In this document: positions 36,101 through 44,529 of the stretch, piece by piece
Numbering within the stretch: the stretch's first letter is position 1
Layout: each line of letters opens with the position of its first letter
Assembly (NCBI GenBank): GCA_039933105.1
Contig: JBDTOT010000007.1
Location: 55,867 to 119,866 of the forward strand
Length of the DNA: 64,000 nucleotides
Direction: 5' to 3'
From: FEN-1219 sp039933105
Lineage (GTDB): Bacteria; Pseudomonadota; Gammaproteobacteria; Steroidobacterales; Rariloculaceae
Position numbers and translations under genes: made by a program
Notes under the pieces: generated by a model
Told to the model about the DNA's origin: nothing
The model's input: the letters and a program-made list of their open reading frames with translations, nothing else
Databases searched by the model: none

Positions 36101-37462
36101 GCCATGGGGCCCATTACGGCTGACGCTCTGGCTAAACCCTTCGGTTTGCCGGTGGGTGAAATTTCGCCCGCGCTCGCGGCGCTCGAGCAGCAGGGCAGCG
36201 CCATGCGCGGGCAGTTCACGGCTCGCGCCGGCGGCGTGGCCGAGGAGGAGTGGTGCGAACGTCGACTGCTCGCGCGCATTCATCGCTACACGCTGAAGCG
36301 GCTGCGCAACGAGATCGAGCCCGCCACGCTCGCCGATTACCAGCGCTTCCTGTTCCATTGGCAGGGGCTCGGCGGCGAACGTCGGCAGGGCGCCGAAGCG
36401 CTGCGCGCCGTGCTCGGCGAGTTGCAGGGGCTCGCGTTGCCCGCCGCGCTGTGGGAGCGCCAGGTGCTACCCGCGCGCATCAAAGATTACAGTCCGTTGC
36501 TGCTCGACCAGCTGTGCACGGCAGGCGAGGTGGTGTGGTGGCGGCCGCGGCCGAGCGGCGCTGCACCCGGTTCGCGCGCGAGCACCGTGGCCACGTCGCC
36601 GATCGCGCTCGTCCCGCGCGGTACGTTGCCGCTGTGGCGCACGCTCGGCTCGTTCGAGCCAGCGAGCGGCATGTCGGGTGCGGCGGAGCGAATCGTTGCG
36701 TCGTTGCGCGAGCGCGGCGCGCTGTTCTTCGTGGAGCTCGTGCAGGCGAGCGGGTTACTGCGCGTGCAAGTGGAGGAGGCGCTGGGCGAGCTCGTCGCGC
36801 GCGGCCTCGTGACGGCCGATTCGTTTGCAGGATTGCGCGCAGTGCTCACGCCGCAGAGCCAACGGCGCGGGTTCCGCGGCCGCAGCCGCTTGCGCGGCAC
36901 GAGCGGCTTCGACGCGGCCGGCCGTTGGGCGCTGCTGCCGGCGCAAACGGCGCCCCGCTCGGCCGCGGGGCCAGAAGCGCTCGAGCATGCTGCGAAGAGC
37001 TTGCTGCGGCGCTACGGAATCATCTCGCGTCGCGTTGCGGCGCGCGAGCCGATGGCGCCGCCGTGGCGTGAGTTGCTGCCTTTCTATCGCACCGCCGAAG
37101 CGCGCGGCGAAATTCGCGGCGGGCGATTCGTCGAGCCTTTCGGCGGCGAGCAGTTCGCGTTGATGGAAGCCATAGAAGAGCTACGACGCCTGCGCCGCAC
37201 CAAAGACGTGGACGAGTGGCTCGTGCTCGCGGCCGCGGACCCGGTGAACCTCATTGGCATTCTCGAGGAGACGTCGCGCGCGGCCGTGCCGCACCGGCGC
37301 ATCGCGTTTCGCAACGGCGCTGCGGTGGCCGCGCACACGGGCGCCGGCATCGAATGGCTCGTCGAGCTCGGTCCCGTCGAGCAGCGGCAAGCGGCGCAAC
37401 TGTTCGCGCCGGGCGGCGACTCGCCGCCGCCGCTGCGTGCGAGCGGCTGGTCGCGTCGCTAG
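33161..37462 (+). CDS. lhr: Lhr-type DNA/RNA helicase, full length
   Basis: The 1433-aa superfamily 2 helicase has Walker A (PTGSGKT, 43-49), the DEIH box (167-170) and later SF2 motifs, such as VGRSGHGIGRVPKG, in the first 900 residues (Lhr-Core). A long C-terminal Lhr-CTD follows with winged-helix-like modules. The length matches the large proteobacterial Lhr (about 1500 aa) rather than the short archaeal core form. It unwinds and remodels DNA repair intermediates; the C-terminal domain is thought to add RNA/DNA junction binding. ATG at 33161, no overlap with neighbours. Confidence 0.92.
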   Translation: MLPESFHPAVAGWFRSAFPAPTAVQLKAWDAIGSGTHTLISAPTGSGKTLAAFLGVIDLLAKQAADGTLRDETQILYVSPLKALSNDIEKNLRAPLEGIGREFAAQMLGEAPIRAAVRTGDTPQSERARMRRTPPHILVTTPESLYILLSTESGRKMLRTVRTVIVDEIHALAGNKRGAHLALSLERLEALCESPPTRVGISATTKPIDLLTGFLTGVTDAPCIVIDEGHARERDLTLELTGTPLEAIMSNEVWTELYDRLAELTRAHRTTLVFVNTRRLAERAARHLAERLGDDVVTSHHGSLAKEHRLKAEQRLKAGELKALVATSSLELGIDIGDVDLVCQLGSPHAIAAFLQRVGRSGHGIGRVPKGRLFPLSRDDLVECTALLASIRRSELDAIKPRPAPLDVLAQQIVAEVGAQEWTVDALHQRFTHAATYKNLSRDEFVGVARMLADGFTTQRGRRSAHLHFDRVNNLLRGRRGASLTAVTNGGAIPDQFDYDVVLLPNELPVGTLNEDFAFESMQGDIFQLGNTSYRIEKLAGGKMFVTDAHGQAPTIPFWLGEAPGRSDELSSSVGQLNDTLAALLDDGGPAAAMQWLVSELGLSESTAKQLVDYLAAAKAALGVLPSTKRVIFERFFDETGDAHLVVHSSFGSRVNRAWGLSLRKRFCRRFNFELQAAALEDSIVISLGAVHSFALEEVVRYLSSKSVRDVLTQAVLDAPVFGVYWRWNASTALAVRRFRNGRKQPAQFQRMDAEDLLSTVFPDQLACAENLTGGHRDIPDHPLVKQTLEDCLTVNMDVEGLVRLLERIEAGEVEVVCRELTSPSPLAQEILGAKPYAFLDDAPAEERRTLAVQSRRYMTPEQAAELGSLDAEAIARVREEAWPQVRSADELHDALVLLGFVTAAEGAPWVAEFERLRADGRATTASLPDADPVWVAAERLAELKLALPGVVVAQDLAALASDAADRDTALRELVRSRFEAMGPITADALAKPFGLPVGEISPALAALEQQGSAMRGQFTARAGGVAEEEWCERRLLARIHRYTLKRLRNEIEPATLADYQRFLFHWQGLGGERRQGAEALRAVLGELQGLALPAALWERQVLPARIKDYSPLLLDQLCTAGEVVWWRPRPSGAAPGSRASTVATSPIALVPRGTLPLWRTLGSFEPASGMSGAAERIVASLRERGALFFVELVQASGLLRVQVEEALGELVARGLVTADSFAGLRAVLTPQSQRRGFRGRSRLRGTSGFDAAGRWALLPAQTAPRSAAGPEALEHAAKSLLRRYGIISRRVAAREPMAPPWRELLPFYRTAEARGEIRGGRFVEPFGGEQFALMEAIEELRRLRRTKDVDEWLVLAAADPVNLIGILEETSRAAVPHRRIAFRNGAAVAAHTGAGIEWLVELGPVEQRQAAQLFAPGGDSPPPLRASGWSRR

Positions 37463-37470
37463 TCTCGCGG

Positions 37471-38088
37471 TTAGAAGTTCCGCCGAAACCCGAGCTGTGC
37501 GCCGTCCTCGAGACGTTTGTCACCGTTCAGCAGCCCTACGGTGAAAATGCGATAGCCGACGAAGCCGCTCAAGTTGGAATTGAACGCGAGCCCTACGCGA
37601 GTGCTCACTTCGCGCACATTGTTCGCTTCCCCAAACGTGAGTATGTCCGGCGCATAGAAACCGCCAAGCTCAACCGACAGGGACTGCTTGAGGCCCACGG
37701 TATAGCGCGCCCGCCCGCCGATGCCGACGCCGAAGATGTCTTGATTCTCCGTGCCAAGCAGAACGGCGTACGTTCTGGGACCCACTTGAAAGGACCAGCG
37801 CGGGAATCGCCCCGAGTCCGCCACGTCCGTTAGTACGTCGCCGATTCCGACCAAGTCGCGATCTTCGTTGAAGAACACGCCGGCGTGGATATCGGCCGTT
37901 CCAAGCTCGCCGATGTTCATTCGGCGGGTGTAGAGGGCCTGCAGCGCATTTTCGCTGATGTAGGCCTCGATGGCGTGATTGGGCGGAACACGCGAGCCGT
38001 CGGATGCCGGCTGGGCGCTGGCTGCGAAACTGGTGCCGCCGGCGACCAACGCCGCGAGCAGCGGAGCGTAACGAAGTTGTGTGTGCAT
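37471..38088 (-). CDS. YfaZ-like secreted/outer-membrane protein
   Basis: The 205-aa protein has a signal peptide (cleavage near AASAQ) and a beta-rich mature region with alternating hydrophobic strands, for example GVGIGGRARYTVGLKQSLSV and TRVGLAFNSNLSGFVGYRIFTVG, ending in Phe. That matches small outer-membrane barrels of the YfaZ type. The ATG at 38088 is chosen because it starts the signal peptide. An AAGGATTG sequence lies upstream. Function unknown; family assignment is moderate. Confidence 0.55.
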   Translation of the reverse strand: MHTQLRYAPLLAALVAGGTSFAASAQPASDGSRVPPNHAIEAYISENALQALYTRRMNIGELGTADIHAGVFFNEDRDLVGIGDVLTDVADSGRFPRWSFQVGPRTYAVLLGTENQDIFGVGIGGRARYTVGLKQSLSVELGGFYAPDILTFGEANNVREVSTRVGLAFNSNLSGFVGYRIFTVGLLNGDKRLEDGAQLGFRRNF

Positions 38089-38190
38089 AGAGTTCAATCC
38101 TTTGAAAGGGGGACCTAACGTGGGGGCCAGCGTGCCCCGGGACCGTGGGCTCGTCCGTTCGCTATCGCGCATTAGCGCGCGAGCGGGGCC

Positions 38191-39207
38191 CTAGTGCTTG
38201 TCAGCGAGCGGCAGCTCGACATGCCCTGCGTACTTCCTCTCGCCGGCGAGCACGCTCGCGCGCAGCTGGTTCTCCGGCAGGGGAATGGGGCACGTCGTAA
38301 ACGGATTGAACGCGCACGGTGGGTTGTACGCCTCGTTGAAGTCGAGGATCGTCGTGCCGTCGTCGCGGAGTGCTGCCGTAAGAAATCGCGCGGCCTCGTA
38401 GGTCTCGTTGCCACTCGTCGCGTCGTTGAAGACGATGTAGAAGTGCTTCGGACGAGTCGTGAACGGGCGCAGACTCAAGGTCTGGCCGTTCAACGTGAAC
38501 TGCAGGACACCTTCGCTCTGGTAAGTGTCGATGTCGCCGAAGGTGTTCACCACGTGGTCCTGGTGCGGCGAGGCGTCGCGAACGAAACGCCCGGTAACCC
38601 GGTAATCACGGTTGATCGGAAACCAAGTGAACCCGCGAAACTCGCGCGCGCGTTCGCCATTCGCATCCCGCACGCGGAGGGCGATGCGCTCGCCGCTGCG
38701 ATGCACGACTACGCTCGCGCCGTTCGCTTGGATCTCGTCGCTCTCGTCCTCGCTGTCGTCGCGCAGCGTCGCCGACCTCGGCGCCTTGCCGTTGATCGTG
38801 ATAGCGGCGCCGGGCTCGGGGTCGAACTCAACCTTGTTGTCGGCAACCGTGAACCGACCGATGCGCAGCGGAAACGCGGCCGAAAGAACGATGTCGTTGT
38901 CCGGCCCACTGCCTGCGCTGTGGAGCCCGGCCGAAAGAAAATGCAGGCCCTCGATCGTCGCCCAGTCGCGTCGGTAGTCGGCCTCGTGCTTTGCGCGCCA
39001 GGCCTCGATACCTTTGACCACCGTGTCGTTCCACTCGATGTCGTGCGCGCGTTGCTGGCAGCCGGCCGTCGCTGCGCTCGCCGCTACAGCGAACGCAAAG
39101 AGCAGCGGCGTGGATGCACGTGGCGCGTGCGGTGGGTCGCGCCCGTTCAGCGGCCGGCACCCTGGGGAGAGCCGGCGCTCTGCACGGGCAAGCCGGCCTT
39201 CTTCCAC
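38191..39207 (-). CDS. DUF1684 lipoprotein
   Basis: A DUF1684-type protein with two halves: N-terminal IEWNDTVVKGIEAWRAKHEADYRRDWATIEGLHFL and a C-terminal FNDATSGNETYEAARFLTAALRDDGTTILDFNEAYNPPCAFNPFTTCP block, the signature of the family. A membrane-leading hydrophobic stretch ends in TAGC, a lipobox. No ATG fits; the nearest in-frame canonical start is GTG at 39207, inside the rhodanese gene. A CTG at about 39150 overlapping the rhodanese stop is also possible. The start is therefore uncertain. It sits at the end of a three-gene transcript with the rhodanese and the secreted protein. Confidence 0.7.
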   Translation of the reverse strand: MEEGRLARAERRLSPGCRPLNGRDPPHAPRASTPLLFAFAVAASAATAGCQQRAHDIEWNDTVVKGIEAWRAKHEADYRRDWATIEGLHFLSAGLHSAGSGPDNDIVLSAAFPLRIGRFTVADNKVEFDPEPGAAITINGKAPRSATLRDDSEDESDEIQANGASVVVHRSGERIALRVRDANGERAREFRGFTWFPINRDYRVTGRFVRDASPHQDHVVNTFGDIDTYQSEGVLQFTLNGQTLSLRPFTTRPKHFYIVFNDATSGNETYEAARFLTAALRDDGTTILDFNEAYNPPCAFNPFTTCPIPLPENQLRASVLAGERKYAGHVELPLADKH

Positions 39208-39884
39208 GAGTCGATGCCGCCGCGATACCACAGCACATTCGTGTAGCCGAGATTGATTGCACGCAGCGATGCGTTGTACGACATCCAGCATTCGGGCGAG
39301 AGGCAATACATGACGATCGGATGCCGCTTGTTACCGGCCGTCGCTTGCTGCAAGAACTTACCGAACTGTTGCTGCGTTTCATCCGTGAAACTGCCTGACT
39401 GAGCTGCCGGCACGGCGTATACCGCGCCTTGAATCATCTCCGCGCCGCCGAGAATGTCGAGCGTGAGCACCGGCGCCTGGCCTCCGCGCAGGAGCTCGAC
39501 GAGACCCTTCGTCGTAATCAGCTGGCCGCCGGGAATCGACGATGGCGTGGGGCCATGCATCTGGCCGGCATGCAGCGTGGAAACCGGCGCAACGCCGAAG
39601 TCCTGGCGCTCCGCGGCCATTAGCGTGTCGAGAATCCCGCCGTTGTTTGCGCCTTGCTGTGCCGGCGGCGCAGCGGGGGCGCTCGGGCGAAAACCCCCGA
39701 CCGGCACCTGAGGCGTAGTCGGCGGCTGTTGCGTCCTCGCGGGCGGCGCGGACTGCGGCTGTTGCTGCGGCGGCGCCTGTCGAGTTGCTTCGCCGAACGA
39801 GTTCTGCGCGGCCGTTTCGCGTTCGCTCGCGACCGAGCACATCAGCACCATCACGATGGCGGCCGAAGCTAACGATGCCTTCAT
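39147..39884 (-). CDS. Exported rhodanese-like protein
   Basis: The 245-aa protein has a short signal peptide, then a Gln/Pro/Ala-rich linker (about 25-75), then a rhodanese domain. The active-site loop YCLSPECWMSYNA carries the catalytic Cys and a second Cys near a Trp, and a C-terminal LWYRGGIDSWKKAGLPV helix matches the rhodanese fold. The ATG at 39884 overlaps the stop of the upstream gene (ATGA). Its periplasmic site suggests a sulfur-relay or thiol-oxidation role. Related CXnCW-type rhodaneses occur near PQQ-dependent dehydrogenases, but no such partner is visible here. Confidence 0.82.
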   Translation of the reverse strand: MKASLASAAIVMVLMCSVASERETAAQNSFGEATRQAPPQQQPQSAPPARTQQPPTTPQVPVGGFRPSAPAAPPAQQGANNGGILDTLMAAERQDFGVAPVSTLHAGQMHGPTPSSIPGGQLITTKGLVELLRGGQAPVLTLDILGGAEMIQGAVYAVPAAQSGSFTDETQQQFGKFLQQATAGNKRHPIVMYCLSPECWMSYNASLRAINLGYTNVLWYRGGIDSWKKAGLPVQSAGSPQGAGR

Positions 39885-40978
39885 TTCGTGATCTCCAGCT
39901 GCTGGCCTTCGACGCCGAGGTCGCGGTACGGCTGAAAACTCGCGTCGTTCGTCAACACGTAGCTGCCGTCGTTGAGACGCCACGCGTTGTTGTACAGGTT
40001 CGAAAGCTGCACCGTGCCGCCCGCCGCATTCGTGTCGTTATAGGTTTCGACACCGCGAATCAGCTCGCCGAATTCTCGTGCCCGCCGATCCGCACTCTCT
40101 TGCGACGCTTGCCAAGCGTCGTCACGAATCTTCGCGATCTCGGCGTTCGAGTTGGCGATGATCGCGGCCCGTTTGCGGCCTTCCTCCTGCGCGACTCGCG
40201 CGATCGCGCCGTTGTGATTCGCGATGCGCTGATTCCACTGCGGGTTCGGCTGGATCGTCTTGCGAATCGCCTCGAAGAAAGTCAGGTTCAACTTGCCGTT
40301 CGGGGTTGTAACGCCGTAGCCCGGAAATGCGAAGCCGGTCAGCGCATCCATTTGCGGCAGACCCGGTGTCTGTGTGCGCGTCAACGTAAACACGACGGTC
40401 GCCGTCGCCGAGCCGCGCATGTCGCGACCGCCTTCGTTGAACGCAAACAGTAACTCGCCGGCGTCGGCCCAGCTTTTCATAAACCCCATCGGCGTCGGCG
40501 TGTTTTTGTTATATGCCGCAGCCTTCTGCATCAAGTCGTCGCGCTGCCGGAAGTCGAGCGGCCGCGCACCGGGATGCCATTTCTGCACGAACGCTTCGAG
40601 ATACTGACGTGACGTCGTGAACGGCGCGGTCTGGCAACCGGGCGTCGACGCACCTGCGCCGTAGGTGTTGGCTTCCCAACGCATCTGCGGCAGCACGGAG
40701 ATCGTCTCGGTGCCATCCGGCGACTGCGCCTTCCAGTCGTAGTTGTAGCCATTCGTGCACGCGAACTGGTTGCCCCACTGCACGCCCCCCTGCGACTTCC
40801 AACCGGCAGGCAAGAACAGAGTGCTGACGGCCATGGGGGCTTCGAAGCCGGTGGCGTCCATGATCATGGCTTTCTCGAAGCGCAGCACCGTGCGCGGCGG
40901 GTCGGCACTCAGCGCCACTTGAGTCACCACGAGAAGCAGTGCGGCGGCGGTGAAGCGCAGCAGCGTGAAGTGAGTCAT
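39881..40978 (-). CDS. Secreted protein of unknown function
   Basis: The 365-aa protein has a signal peptide (MTHFTLLRFTAAALLLVVT, cleavage near LSAD) and a soluble mature part with Trp/Tyr-rich segments (WGNQFACTNGYNYDWKAQ, WADAGELLFAFNEGG) and a helical C-terminal part (NHNGAIARVAQEEGRKRAA). I do not recognise the family. A much longer frame (to 41704) exists upstream, but it overlaps other genes on both strands and lacks a signal peptide, so the ATG at 40978 is preferred. It is the first gene of the rhodanese/DUF1684 transcript. Confidence 0.7.
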   Translation of the reverse strand: MTHFTLLRFTAAALLLVVTQVALSADPPRTVLRFEKAMIMDATGFEAPMAVSTLFLPAGWKSQGGVQWGNQFACTNGYNYDWKAQSPDGTETISVLPQMRWEANTYGAGASTPGCQTAPFTTSRQYLEAFVQKWHPGARPLDFRQRDDLMQKAAAYNKNTPTPMGFMKSWADAGELLFAFNEGGRDMRGSATATVVFTLTRTQTPGLPQMDALTGFAFPGYGVTTPNGKLNLTFFEAIRKTIQPNPQWNQRIANHNGAIARVAQEEGRKRAAIIANSNAEIAKIRDDAWQASQESADRRAREFGELIRGVETYNDTNAAGGTVQLSNLYNNAWRLNDGSYVLTNDASFQPYRDLGVEGQQLEITK

Positions 40979-41097
40979 GGCCGTTCCCCAGTGCTCGCGT
41001 TTTCGGAATCCGCAGGATCGTAGCATCAGGGCGGATTCCGTTGGCGACGAACCCGCACGCGTCATCGCGGCGCGGTCACGGGTCGCGGTCGGGATAC

Positions 41098-41817
41098 CTA
41101 GCCGCGGCTCGCGCTCGGCGCTCGGCGCCGCGTTGCGCGGGCCGCGAGCAGCGCCTTGCCGGCGGCGCTCAGCGTGTACGACATTTCGTCGTCGGTACCG
41201 CCCAGTGCGCGGTTCAGGAGCCCAAGGTTTTTGAGCCCGCTCAGCAACTCGTGGGTCGAGTAGACGCGGGCGCGCAGGGCGTGCGCGACCTCGCTGACGG
41301 ACAGCGTGTAGCCGGCGGCGAGCCCGGCGTGTACCTGCAGCACGCGAAGCTCTAACGCCGATAGCTCGACTTCCCGCACTTCGGCGACCGGCTTGGCCGG
41401 TTGCCGCGCCGCGGACCACGCGCGCCACCGCTGGCGCAACAGCGCGTACCTGATTCGGGCGCGCAGTCGAGCCGTTCCGATGAGTCGCCACGTCGCGTTC
41501 GAGAGACGACGATCGAGGTCGCGAATGTAGTGATACGTGATCGAAGTCGCCGTGAGCGCGACGAACCACGCGCACGCCGATAGAACGCCGGACACGAAGC
41601 CGCGATAGTCGGCCGGACCGATCTCCAGCCAGCGGGCGACCGGGGCCGCGTAGGTCGCAAGCGCGTATAGAAACAGGTCGCCCGGTAGGAAGAACAGCGC
41701 CCACAGGCGCTCGACGACATCCGCGAGAGCGAATTCACCGTCGCCGTTCGCGTCGAGTGTCAGTTCCGCGAACGGCCACCGATCGAGTGGATTCTCCGGA
41801 CTATCGATCGTCGCCAT
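41098..41817 (-). CDS. Membrane protein with C-terminal winged-helix-like domain
   Basis: The 239-aa protein has two membrane segments in the N-terminal half (LWALFFLPGDLFLYALATYAAP, then VSGVLSACAWFVALTAT). The C-terminal 100 residues are helical and resemble a MarR/ROK-like winged helix (VLQVHAGLAAGYTLSVSEVAHALRARVYSTHELLSGLKNLGLL). The ATG at 41817 gives MATIDSP. A membrane-anchored DNA-binding regulator is possible, but the pairing with a DNA site is not shown. Confidence 0.6.
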   Translation of the reverse strand: MATIDSPENPLDRWPFAELTLDANGDGEFALADVVERLWALFFLPGDLFLYALATYAAPVARWLEIGPADYRGFVSGVLSACAWFVALTATSITYHYIRDLDRRLSNATWRLIGTARLRARIRYALLRQRWRAWSAARQPAKPVAEVREVELSALELRVLQVHAGLAAGYTLSVSEVAHALRARVYSTHELLSGLKNLGLLNRALGGTDDEMSYTLSAAGKALLAARATRRRAPSASRG

Positions 41818-41921
41818 CCGTGGCTCCCGCAAGCCTTCAGTTACGGGGTGCCATTAGACGTGCGTGCGATGCACGTCACATGTGAAGCAGTTCTCACTTC
41901 GGCCGCTTGGCGGGGGCCTGG

Positions 41922-42413
41922 TTACGTGTGCGCCGGCAACAGAGCGGCGACGTCGGCCTCGATGCTCTCGGGTTTATCCGCCGATCCGTAGCGGTGAACG
42001 ACCGCCCCGTTACCGTCGATCAGGAATTTCGTGAAGTTCCATTTGATGGCTTCCGTGCCGAGCACGCCGGGCTTCTGGCTCTTCAGCCACTGGTACAACG
42101 GATGCGTGTGGGCGCCGTTGACGTCGATCTTCGCGAACAGCGGGAACGTCACGTCGTAATTCAGCGAGCAAAAATTCTTGATCTCCGCCTCATTGCCGGG
42201 CTCTTGGTGGCCGAACTGGTCGCATGGGAACCCGAGCACCGCGAAGCCGCGCTCACCCAACTTGCGGTGCAAGGCTTCGAGCCCGGTGTACTGGGGTGTG
42301 AAGCCGCACTTCGAAGCCACGTTCACCACGAGCAACGCCTTGCCGCGGTAGGCAGCGAGCGACTGCTCGGTGCCGTCGATGGTCTTGGCGCTGAAGTCAT
42401 AGACAGTGTTCAT
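41922..42413 (-). CDS. btuE: Glutathione peroxidase (cysteine type)
   Basis: The 163-aa thiol peroxidase has the catalytic C36 in NVASKCGF, Q in the FPCDQFGHQEPG loop and the W of IKWNFTKFL, the three active-site residues. It is a Cys rather than selenocysteine enzyme and may use thioredoxin as well as glutathione. Divergent from ddl, it has its own promoter in the 145-bp gap. Confidence 0.93.
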   Translation of the reverse strand: MNTVYDFSAKTIDGTEQSLAAYRGKALLVVNVASKCGFTPQYTGLEALHRKLGERGFAVLGFPCDQFGHQEPGNEAEIKNFCSLNYDVTFPLFAKIDVNGAHTHPLYQWLKSQKPGVLGTEAIKWNFTKFLIDGNGAVVHRYGSADKPESIEADVAALLPAHT

Positions 42414-42558
42414 GTTGGGCTCCTCGAAAACGGAAGTCGGCTTTGGCGTAGTACCGCCCCACCGCGCGGCGGGTCATCATCGAGCATCTTAACGGGTCCG
42501 AATATCCGGAGAACGTTCGAGTACAATTGCGCCGGATTTCGGCGGCGGGAGGAGCTGC

Positions 42559-43557
42559 GTGAAGATCGCGGTACTGTTCGGTGGGGACAGCATGGAGCGC
42601 GACGTGTCGATCGCGAGTGCCTCGCAGGTCGTCGGTGCATTGCGCAGCCGCGGTCACGAGGTCGTCGCGTACGATTCCGGTCGCGGGCGGCTCACGGCCG
42701 CCGACGAGCAGCGTGTCTTCGCCGCCCAAATCGGTCGCGCGCCGCCCGATCAAAGCTCCGTCACGAGCCTGCCGACCGTGGTCTCGGCACCCGATCTAGC
42801 CGATGTCGACGCCGTGTTCCTTGCGATGCACGGCGGCACCGGCGAAGACGGCACCGTGCAGGCATTGCTCGATCTCGCAGGCATTCCGTACACCGGCAGC
42901 GGCAAGCTCGGCAGCGCGATCGGCTGGGACAAGGACATTGCGAAGCGCTTGTTCCTGGCAGCCGGCGTGCCGACCCCGGATTGGGTCATGGCGCCCGTGC
43001 CGAGCGACGTCGTCGCATCGCGACTCGGCTTTCCGTTGATCGTAAAACCGAACGGCCAAGGCTCCACCGTGGGCCTCACGCTCGTTAAGAAGTCCGGCGA
43101 GCTGGACGCGGCGGTCGCACTGGCTTGCAAATTCGATCGCGAAGTCATGCTCGAGCGCTACATCGCGGGGCGCGAACTCACGGTCGGCATCCTCGACGAC
43201 GAGCCGTTGGCCGTCGGCGAGATCATTCCCGCGACGGGCCCGATCTTCGACTACGCAGCGAAGTACCAGGCCGGCGGCGCCGAGGAGATCTTCCCGGCAA
43301 AGCTCACTGCCGAGCAAACCGCGCGTGCGCAGGATCTGGCGCTGCGCGTGCACCGTGCGCTGAAGCTCACTGCCTACAGCCGAGTGGACTTCCGTATGGA
43401 CGCCGATGGCGGCCTCTGGTGCCTCGAGGTCAACACGCTGCCGGGACTCACCGCGGCGAGCCTACTGCCGCGCGCCGCCGCAGCGGTCGGCATCGGCTTC
43501 CCCGAGCTCTGCGAACGTATCTGTCGCGCCGCGCTCTCCCGCCGCAAACCCGAATAG
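42559..43557 (+). CDS. ddl: D-alanine--D-alanine ligase
   Basis: The 332-aa ATP-grasp ligase makes the D-Ala-D-Ala dipeptide for peptidoglycan. It starts at a GTG preceded by GGGAGGAG. Hallmarks are LFGGDSMERDVSIASA, the DAVFLAMHGGTGEDGTVQ block and the EVNTLPGLT region near the C-terminus. It lies outside a cell-division cluster (no murC/ftsQ neighbour), so it may be a second Ddl. Divergent from glutathione peroxidase. Confidence 0.93.
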   Translation: MKIAVLFGGDSMERDVSIASASQVVGALRSRGHEVVAYDSGRGRLTAADEQRVFAAQIGRAPPDQSSVTSLPTVVSAPDLADVDAVFLAMHGGTGEDGTVQALLDLAGIPYTGSGKLGSAIGWDKDIAKRLFLAAGVPTPDWVMAPVPSDVVASRLGFPLIVKPNGQGSTVGLTLVKKSGELDAAVALACKFDREVMLERYIAGRELTVGILDDEPLAVGEIIPATGPIFDYAAKYQAGGAEEIFPAKLTAEQTARAQDLALRVHRALKLTAYSRVDFRMDADGGLWCLEVNTLPGLTAASLLPRAAAAVGIGFPELCERICRAALSRRKPE

Positions 43558-43579
43558 CCTCGACGCTCGCGCGAAGCGC

Positions 43580-43707
43580 GTCAGTGTTCGTCCGCGCCGA
43601 GGGCCCCTCGCGGGACACGCCGGAAATCGCATCCCTGCGGCTCGGCTGCGCACATCCCTGTGCGCAGACGGTCCCGCGAGGGGCCCTCGGCACAGACGAA
43701 CACTGAC
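43580..43707. repeat. Long imperfect inverted repeat between convergent genes
   Basis: Arms of 37 bases (43580-43616 and 43671-43707) pair with only two mismatches. The 54-base loop itself holds an 8-bp perfect palindrome (43646-43653 with 43660-43667). It fills the gap between ddl and DUF423, whose stops face each other. It could act as a bidirectional terminator or be a short mobile-derived repeat. Confidence 0.85.
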
Positions 43708-43715
43708 GGGTTCTT

Positions 43716-44117
43716 TTAAGTGCGGCGCCAGGCGCTGGCGGCGAAGATCAGCCAACCCAGCATGATGGCGACGCCGCCGTATGGCGCGACGCTGACGATT
43801 CCCGGAGGCGCGCCGAAGGTCTTCGCGTAGATGCTGCCGGAGAAGAGCAGCATGCCCACCGCGATTAGCCACGCTGCAGCCATGAGCCAACGGCCGCCGA
43901 TGCCGCGCAAGCCCGCGAGCACGAGTGCGATGAGGGCCAGGCCGTGGAGAAACTGGAATTGCACGGCCGTCTCGAAGCTGTGCAACGAGCGTTCATCGAG
44001 CGATGTCAGCACGTGGCTGCCGACCGCGCCGCCGACCGTGGCGACGAAGAGGCTCACGCCGGCATAACAGAGCAGCAGTTTGGTTTCGAGCGACGAGACG
44101 GTGGCGGGCGTTTGCAT
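43716..44117 (-). CDS. DUF423 membrane protein
   Basis: The 133-aa protein has four membrane helices and the DUF423 pattern (AGVSLFVATVGGAVGSHVL, then FLHGLALIALVLAGL, SGSIYAKTF, VAPYGGVAIMLGWL). The family is of unknown function (YgdD-like). It is convergent with ddl across the inverted repeat. Confidence 0.88.
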   Translation of the reverse strand: MQTPATVSSLETKLLLCYAGVSLFVATVGGAVGSHVLTSLDERSLHSFETAVQFQFLHGLALIALVLAGLRGIGGRWLMAAAWLIAVGMLLFSGSIYAKTFGAPPGIVSVAPYGGVAIMLGWLIFAASAWRRT

Positions 44118-44524
44118 GAGCGTGCGTGCGATGGCGTCAGTGTCGAAGCATAGCCGATCGATTGCTCCAGTAGGCCATTTGGATCACCTCAGCGCTTCAT
44201 TGCTTGCTGTGCTTCGTGCCCTCGTCGCGGACGCGGCGAACGAATGCTGTGTGCGTTATGCAAGAACGCGAGGCGCGACGCGATGTCGTGTGCAGCGCGC
44301 TGCATTTTCGCGCATCCGCGAGCACGCGCTCCGTCGCCGCGCGTTACTGCGATATCTGATTGAAGCGACGAAAAAAACTTCGCGCGTTATCGCCACAAGC
44401 AAGCGGCGGTGAAAATTTCGAATGCTCACGCGCGGTGCGTGAAAGCGTTCGAAAAAACTGTGTGCGCTACGTTTTTGTGTCGCACTCTGGCGACGTTTGC
44501 TTACGGCGACGACGCGGCGTTACC
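44118..44524 (+). other. Intergenic region upstream of the c-di-GMP riboswitch, no gene seen
   Basis: No protein-like frame is evident in this ~400-base stretch. It has two related A-tracts (CGACGAAAAAAACTTCGCG near 44370 and GTTCGAAAAAACTGTG near 44450), which may bend DNA or bind a regulator. The promoter driving the riboswitch transcript must lie here, but I could not place it. Confidence 0.4.
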
Positions 44525-44529
44525 GTGGC

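Noticed and set aside
39881..41704. 607-aa extended version of the secreted protein gene
   Set aside because: The extension overlaps the membrane/winged-helix gene and is Arg-rich; the inner ATG starts a proper signal peptide.
41898..41925. GTAACC and CGAA on the minus strand near glutathione peroxidase
   Set aside because: The spacer is 18 bases, not 16, so it does not match the motif used at bufA.
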